Of a DNA stretch of 64,000 nt, positions 60,418-64,000 are shown piece by piece. Source of the DNA: Bacillus sp. RO3 (GTDB lineage: Bacteria; Bacillota; Bacilli; Bacillales; Bacillaceae_B); the NCBI RefSeq assembly GCF_012911895.1, contig NZ_JAAXCV010000012.1, forward strand, positions 22,622-86,621, written 5' to 3'. The stretch's first letter is position 1. Each line of letters opens with the position of its first letter. Both the position numbers and the translations under genes were made by a program. Under the pieces are notes generated by a model, which was not told the origin of the DNA, searched no databases, and saw nothing but the letters and a program-made list of their open reading frames with translations.

Positions 60418-61554
60418 ATGATACTGGAAATAATCTTTTGGCTGCTGATCCTTCTTTCGGTTTATATCTATGCCGGTTATCCGATCCTTCTGAAGCTCCT
60501 TTCAGGAATGGTCAAAAAGAAGCGCATCACGGAAACAGGCTATGAACCAAAGGTGACGTTATTTATTGCAGCATACAACGAAGAGAAAGTCATCGCTGAA
60601 AAAGTACAAAACTCTGTGGATCTTGATTATCCGAAAGAGAAGCTTGAGATCATCGTCGTGTCCGATGATTCATCCGACAGGACGAACGACATCGTCAATG
60701 AGTTCGTGGCGAAGTATCCGAACGTGAAGCTGAATGTCGTGAAGGGAAGAAAAGGGAAGACGGCGGCCCTGAATAAGTCCGTCCCTCTTGCAACGGGAGA
60801 GATTCTTGTCTTCTCCGATGCGAACTCACTTTACAATAAGGATGCCGTCCACCACCTGGTGAAGCACTTTAAGGACGAAGAGATCGGGGGAGTGTGCGGG
60901 GAACTGAGATTGACCAACCCGACCAACTCATCCATCGGGGAGTCCGAGGGCGCCTATTGGAAGTACGAGAAGCTGTTGAAGACCCTTGAGACGGCAACAG
61001 GGACGACGATTGTAGCCAACGGATCCATCTATGCCCTCCGGAAGGAATTATTCAAGGAAATGAATCCAAACGTAGGGGATGATATGCAGAACCCGCTCAT
61101 CATCATCAACCAGCAGAAGCGATTCGTCTATGAGCCTGATGCCATCACCATGGAAGAAACATCGCCGAAATCATCTGAAGAATTCGGACGCAAGGTTCGC
61201 ATCGTGACGCGGAGCTTCACGGGCATCATGAGCTATAAGCATGTGCTGAATCCGTTCAGGAATTTCGATTTTTTCTACAAATACATGTCTCATAAATTTT
61301 TAAGATGGCTCGTTCCATACTATATGATCGCGATCTTTATCATCAATCTTTTCTTACTGGATCAGCCATTCTATCAAGTCATGTTCGGCTTGCAACTAGC
61401 CTTTTATCTTCTCGCACTTTTAGGCAGGGTGACGAGCAACAAGATCACGTATATTCCATACTACTTCTGCCTGGTCAACTATGCTGCCTTACTCGGTACA
61501 CTGAGAGCGATCTCAGGGAAGAGACAGGCAACATGGACGCCAACCAGCAGATAA
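60418..61554 (+). CDS. Membrane GT2-family glycosyltransferase
   Basis: A 378-residue membrane-bound processive-type GT2 enzyme: one N-terminal helix (ILEIIFWLLILLSVYIYAGY), a catalytic GT-A domain (VTLFIAAYNEEKVIAEKV, IVVSDDSSDRTNDIV, LVFSDANSLYNKDAV, GGVCGELRLT; then VGDDMQNPLIIINQQ) and about three C-terminal helices. ATG 60418 is preferred because GAGAGGAAG precedes it; an ATG at 60400 lies before that site. The layout is similar to PgaC/hyaluronan-synthase relatives, although a QxxRW motif is not evident (KVRIVTRSF is at its place). It follows ugd and may use UDP-glucuronate or UDP-glucose. Confidence 0.83.
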   Translation: MILEIIFWLLILLSVYIYAGYPILLKLLSGMVKKKRITETGYEPKVTLFIAAYNEEKVIAEKVQNSVDLDYPKEKLEIIVVSDDSSDRTNDIVNEFVAKYPNVKLNVVKGRKGKTAALNKSVPLATGEILVFSDANSLYNKDAVHHLVKHFKDEEIGGVCGELRLTNPTNSSIGESEGAYWKYEKLLKTLETATGTTIVANGSIYALRKELFKEMNPNVGDDMQNPLIIINQQKRFVYEPDAITMEETSPKSSEEFGRKVRIVTRSFTGIMSYKHVLNPFRNFDFFYKYMSHKFLRWLVPYYMIAIFIINLFLLDQPFYQVMFGLQLAFYLLALLGRVTSNKITYIPYYFCLVNYAALLGTLRAISGKRQATWTPTSR

Positions 61555-61561
61555 TGGCAGG

Positions 61562-61597
61562 AAACCCGATTTGAGCACCGTCAAATCGGGTTTTTTT
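61562..61597 (+). terminator. Terminator after the membrane GT2 gene
   Basis: Perfect 13-bp arms 61562-61574 and 61581-61593 with T7. Confidence 0.9.
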
Positions 61598-61665
61598 CTG
61601 TCGATTTCCAGTAAAAATTGTCATGCCATGACTTTATATGTAACGTAAAAAATGTTAAAATTTTA

Positions 61666-61679
61666 TTACAATTACGTAA
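61666..61679. promoter_or_regulatory. TTACAATTACGTAA motif (inverted copy of 33436-33449)
   Basis: Exact reverse complement of the 14-mer upstream of the CWB2-NlpC gene, ending 16 bases before the LtaS-like start codon and so overlapping the likely promoter or leader. Confidence 0.35.
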
Positions 61680-61695
61680 ACGGGGTATAAACAAT

Positions 61696-63507
61696 ATGAA
61701 TCTAGTAAACAAGCTAAAAGAAGGACTGCTGTCCGTTTGGCAGGATAAACTCTTGCTCATCTCTGCCATCGGCCTGTCGATTAAAGTAGTCCTGTTTTAT
61801 TTATTTTTAGGAAAAGGCCTGTTCGAAGTGAAGAGTTTATTCGTCACCCTTCCAGGCAGCATTTTAATGTTATTCTCATTTGTCTTTTTATTTAAGACAT
61901 GGTCTAGGAAAACGGCCGTCATCGGACTGAATGTCACAGCCACGTTCCTCATGCTTTCACAGCTGTGGTATATCCGTTACTTCGGGACACCGTTATCATT
62001 CTTTGCCCTCCTGCAGACGTCCAATCTGTCAGGTCTCGGACCGAGCATCATGGAACTGGTCCACGGGCTGGATGTCCTCTATGTGGTAGATATCGTCATC
62101 CTGTTGATACTGGCCAGAAACAAATCGTTCTCGATCCCGAAAGTGCAATGGAAAACGTTCATCATTGTCTTCCTTGCAGGTTTCAGCATCCTTGCCGTGA
62201 AGCCATTGAAGAATCATTATGTGGACGGGACACCTTACGCACAGATCTTTAAGATCTATGACCGCTATGACTACATCTTGAAATTCAACCCGCTTCAATA
62301 CAGCGTGCTGGACATGTACCTGTTTTATCAAAACAATCGCTATATCGACCTGAATGACGAAGAGGAAGCCCTCGTCACAGATTGGTTAGAAAAGAAAGAC
62401 GAATTCAGGGAAAACCGTCTGTATCTGAATAACAAGTACAAAGGAATCGGGGAAGGCAAAAACCTGATCATCGTGCAATTCGAATCCCTTGAAAACTGGG
62501 TGCTGAATCAACAGGTGAACGGGAAAGAAGTGACCCCTAACCTGAACAAGCTGTTGAAGAACAGCATCTATGCGTCCAACTTCTATCCCCAAACAAAAGG
62601 GGGAAGAAGCTCCGATGCTGAATTTGTAGTCAATACATCCCTACTTCCTGTAGCGGAAGGCAGCACCTTCTTCCGTTATCCGACGAATGAGTACACGACT
62701 CTTCCCGGCTTATTGAAGGAAAAAGGCTACTCGACCTTTGCCTTCCATGGGGATGAAGGAACGTATTGGAACAGAAGAGAAGCCTACCCCCATATGGATT
62801 TTGATGAATACATTGCCATTGAAGAGTTCGAAGAAGGAGAAGAGATCGGCATGGGTCTGAGTGATGAAGAGTTCTTCCATCAATCAGTCGACTTCCTCGC
62901 TGACAAGGACCAGCCTCACTACAGCTATCTCATTACGCTGACGAGCCATACACCGTTTGTGATGCCTGAACAATACAGAGGCCTTGAATTCGAAGCCCAA
63001 TACAGCAACACATCCGCTGCTCATTACCTGCAGTCTATCCACTACACGGATATGGCGGTAGGCAAGCTTCTGGAAGACCTTGAAGCAAATGATATGCTCG
63101 ATGACACGATGATTGCCATCTTCGGTGATCACGCTGCTTTCGAGAACAGCTACAAGGACCAAATGATGAAAGAAAATCCAAAGGTTGAAGGGATCGACGA
63201 AGAAGGCAGGGTGCCATTTATCCTCTACCATCCCGGCATGGAACCGATGGAGCTGGATAAAGCCTACGGTCACGTAGACGTATTCCCTACCCTTGCCTAT
63301 ATGATGGGCATCGACGATAAGGATTATGATGACGTGATCATGGGACGAAACATGCTCACATCCGATAACAGCTTTGCTGTCATCCCCCTTCAAAATACGA
63401 TCCAATCTGACCGTGAACTGTCTGAAGAACAGAAAGAGTTCGAGCTGAGAGCCCAGCAGGTATCGGATTTGATCATCAGAAGCAATTATTTTAAGAAAAA
63501 CGAATAA
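61696..63507 (+). CDS. LtaS-family phosphoglycerol transferase/sulfatase-fold membrane protein
   Basis: A 603-residue protein: five N-terminal membrane helices (about 1-165) and an extracellular alkaline-phosphatase-fold domain. Metal and catalytic features: IVQFESLENWVLNQ (metal Glu), FYPQTKGGRSSDAEFVVNTS (region of the nucleophile), YSYLITLTSHTPF and IAIFGDHAAF (Asp-His metal pair). LtaS enzymes use a Thr in GKTSDSE as nucleophile; here the matching position is the first Ser of GRSSDAE. They build polyglycerolphosphate on glycolipid anchors using phosphatidylglycerol. ATG 61696 follows ACGGGG. Function could be LTA synthesis or phosphoglycerol decoration of the neighbouring glycan. Confidence 0.87.
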   Translation: MNLVNKLKEGLLSVWQDKLLLISAIGLSIKVVLFYLFLGKGLFEVKSLFVTLPGSILMLFSFVFLFKTWSRKTAVIGLNVTATFLMLSQLWYIRYFGTPLSFFALLQTSNLSGLGPSIMELVHGLDVLYVVDIVILLILARNKSFSIPKVQWKTFIIVFLAGFSILAVKPLKNHYVDGTPYAQIFKIYDRYDYILKFNPLQYSVLDMYLFYQNNRYIDLNDEEEALVTDWLEKKDEFRENRLYLNNKYKGIGEGKNLIIVQFESLENWVLNQQVNGKEVTPNLNKLLKNSIYASNFYPQTKGGRSSDAEFVVNTSLLPVAEGSTFFRYPTNEYTTLPGLLKEKGYSTFAFHGDEGTYWNRREAYPHMDFDEYIAIEEFEEGEEIGMGLSDEEFFHQSVDFLADKDQPHYSYLITLTSHTPFVMPEQYRGLEFEAQYSNTSAAHYLQSIHYTDMAVGKLLEDLEANDMLDDTMIAIFGDHAAFENSYKDQMMKENPKVEGIDEEGRVPFILYHPGMEPMELDKAYGHVDVFPTLAYMMGIDDKDYDDVIMGRNMLTSDNSFAVIPLQNTIQSDRELSEEQKEFELRAQQVSDLIIRSNYFKKNE

Positions 63508-63513
63508 TGGGTG

Positions 63514-63549
63514 AGCACTTCTATCCTTTGAGATAGGAGTGCTTTTTTT
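63514..63549 (+). terminator. Terminator of the LtaS-like gene
   Basis: Perfect 12-bp arms 63514-63525 and 63532-63543 with T7. Confidence 0.9.
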
Positions 63550-63580
63550 GTTGTTGGCATTAGTTTATCTTGGATTGGAG

Positions 63581-63885
63581 AGGATCATGCATGTTGGTTA
63601 GATATATCAAGAATGATCCAGATGTTCGTTCTTGATGATTGTCGAAGAGACTTTGTATTTAAAGAAAATTCGACACGGAGGATCAATTCTTTCTGTTTAG
63701 GATTAAATAATCAGATTCCGGATTGAAAAAGTTCTAATCGGATCAATTTTTTCCGATCAGGATCGATTATTGCAGATGAGGATCATGCATGTGGACCCGA
63801 TATCGTGAACAAACCACATGTTCGTTCTTGCTGCTTGTTGAAGAGACTTGGTATGTAAAGAAAATTTGACACGGAGGATCGATTC
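63581..63885 (+). repeat. Direct duplication of a ~110-bp segment flanking the 20-bp array
   Basis: Both copies start AGGATCATGCATGT, share ATGTTCGTTCTTG, GAAGAGACTT and TAAAGAAAATT(C/T)GACACGG, and end in AGGATC(A/G)ATTCT. Offset is 198 bp at the left end and 196 bp at the right. The AAAGAAAATTCGACA(C/T)GG end also occurs at 56664-56681. Confidence 0.75.
63679..63798 (+). repeat. Array of AGGATYAAT-like motifs with exact 20-bp period (locus 3)
   Basis: Six units starting at 63679, 63699, 63719, 63739, 63759 and 63779 (AGGATCAAT, AGGATTAAA, CGGATTGAA, CGGATCAAT, AGGATCGAT, AGGATCATG). A single further unit, AGGATCGAT, lies at 63875-63883 at the end of the second long repeat. Confidence 0.87.
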
Positions 63886-63900
63886 TATTTAGCCCCCTAA

Positions 63901-63964
63901 CTCATTTGGACACCATAATCTAAAAGCCTTAAGATAGATGTATCAAAGGAGGAGTCCAAATGAG
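63901..63964. repeat. 11-bp inverted repeat spanning the start of the last gene
   Basis: CTCATTTGGAC (63901-63911) and GTCCAAATGAG (63954-63964) are perfect complements; the right arm covers the ATG at 63960. It could hide the start codon in mRNA, or be part of an element end. Confidence 0.5.
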
Positions 63965-64000
63965 TAAACGAAATGGACCAATGGAAGATGTGAAAAAACA
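63960..64000 (+). CDS. 5' end of an unidentified gene (truncated by the window)
   Basis: ATG at 63960 with AAAGGAGGAG about 6 bases upstream, an excellent site, opens a frame to the window end reading MSKRNGPMEDVKK. Thirteen codons are too few to identify. The compact upstream region and the inverted repeat over the start recall first ORFs of insertion sequences, but I cannot confirm this. Confidence 0.5.
   Translation, partial: MSKRNGPMEDVKK

Larger units (their letters stand above)
63508..63959. other. Gap with terminator and repeat-rich DNA
   Basis: After the terminator it is almost entirely repeats: two copies of a roughly 110-bp segment about 197 bp apart (63581-63690 and 63779-63885) and the 20-bp-period array between them. 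No gene. Confidence 0.7.

Noticed and set aside
1..64000. tRNA, rRNA, prophage or complete insertion sequence
   Set aside because: No cloverleaf, rRNA core segment, integrase/capsid gene or transposase with paired terminal repeats was noticed by eye; a tRNAscan or IS search was not possible.

Overview
The window looks like a chromosomal segment of a low-to-moderate-GC Gram-positive endospore-former of the family Bacillaceae. The evidence is strong AGGAGG-type ribosome binding sites, frequent TTG/GTG starts, U-tract hairpin terminators, and close TagG/TagH, MnaA, LCP and CwlS-like relatives. No rRNA, tRNA, CRISPR array or complete insertion sequence was found. The assignment is inferred from family resemblance; no database search was possible.

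Layout. (1) 1-9.5 kb: the tail of a HutG-like ureohydrolase; an ECF sigma factor overlapping a membrane protein that is its likely anti-sigma partner; a divergent pair made of a PlcR-like regulator and a 42-residue exported peptide ending in NDLPGWAY (a probable PapR-like pheromone, too short for routine ORF calling); an LCP ligase; a CWB2-CAP protein; and a four-LysM NlpC/P60 hydrolase. (2) 10.0-26.3 kb: an AT-rich glycopolymer island with GT4 glycosyltransferases, UDP-ManNAc dehydrogenase, UDP-GlcNAc 2-epimerase, a two-domain glycosyltransferase, two esterase-like proteins (one fused to a heparinase II/III domain), a coiled-coil protein, and the TagGH-type ABC exporter. (3) 26.3-53.3 kb: a run of modular surface proteins built from three-repeat CWB2 anchors joined to different domains (PPC twice, NlpC/P60, subtilisin twice, lytic transglycosylase, amidase_3, SpoIID). 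Mixed in are a second LCP protein, a PST-type flippase, a GT4 enzyme and lipoproteins. (4) 53.3-63.5 kb: a Wzy-like polymerase, a TuaF-position membrane protein, two GT2 enzymes, GalU, UDP-glucose dehydrogenase and an LtaS-family phosphoglycerol transferase. The far end is intergenic and runs into the first codons of an unidentified gene.

How it fits together (inference). Two acidic cell-wall glycans appear to be encoded: a ManNAcA-containing polymer exported by TagGH, and a GlcA-containing, teichuronic-acid-like polymer using a flippase and polymerase. LCP proteins would attach them to peptidoglycan. By analogy with the clostridial CWB2 system, one of these polymers could be the ligand holding the nine CWB2 wall enzymes, so polymer and client proteins would be encoded together. 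No initiating phosphoglycosyltransferase (TagO/TuaA type) lies in the window.

Most notable non-coding signals: three arrays with an AGGATYAAT-like 9-mer recurring exactly every 20 bp (53.4, 56.7 and 63.7 kb); a multi-stem structured leader upstream of galU; and a long hairpin in the leader of the AT-rich island.
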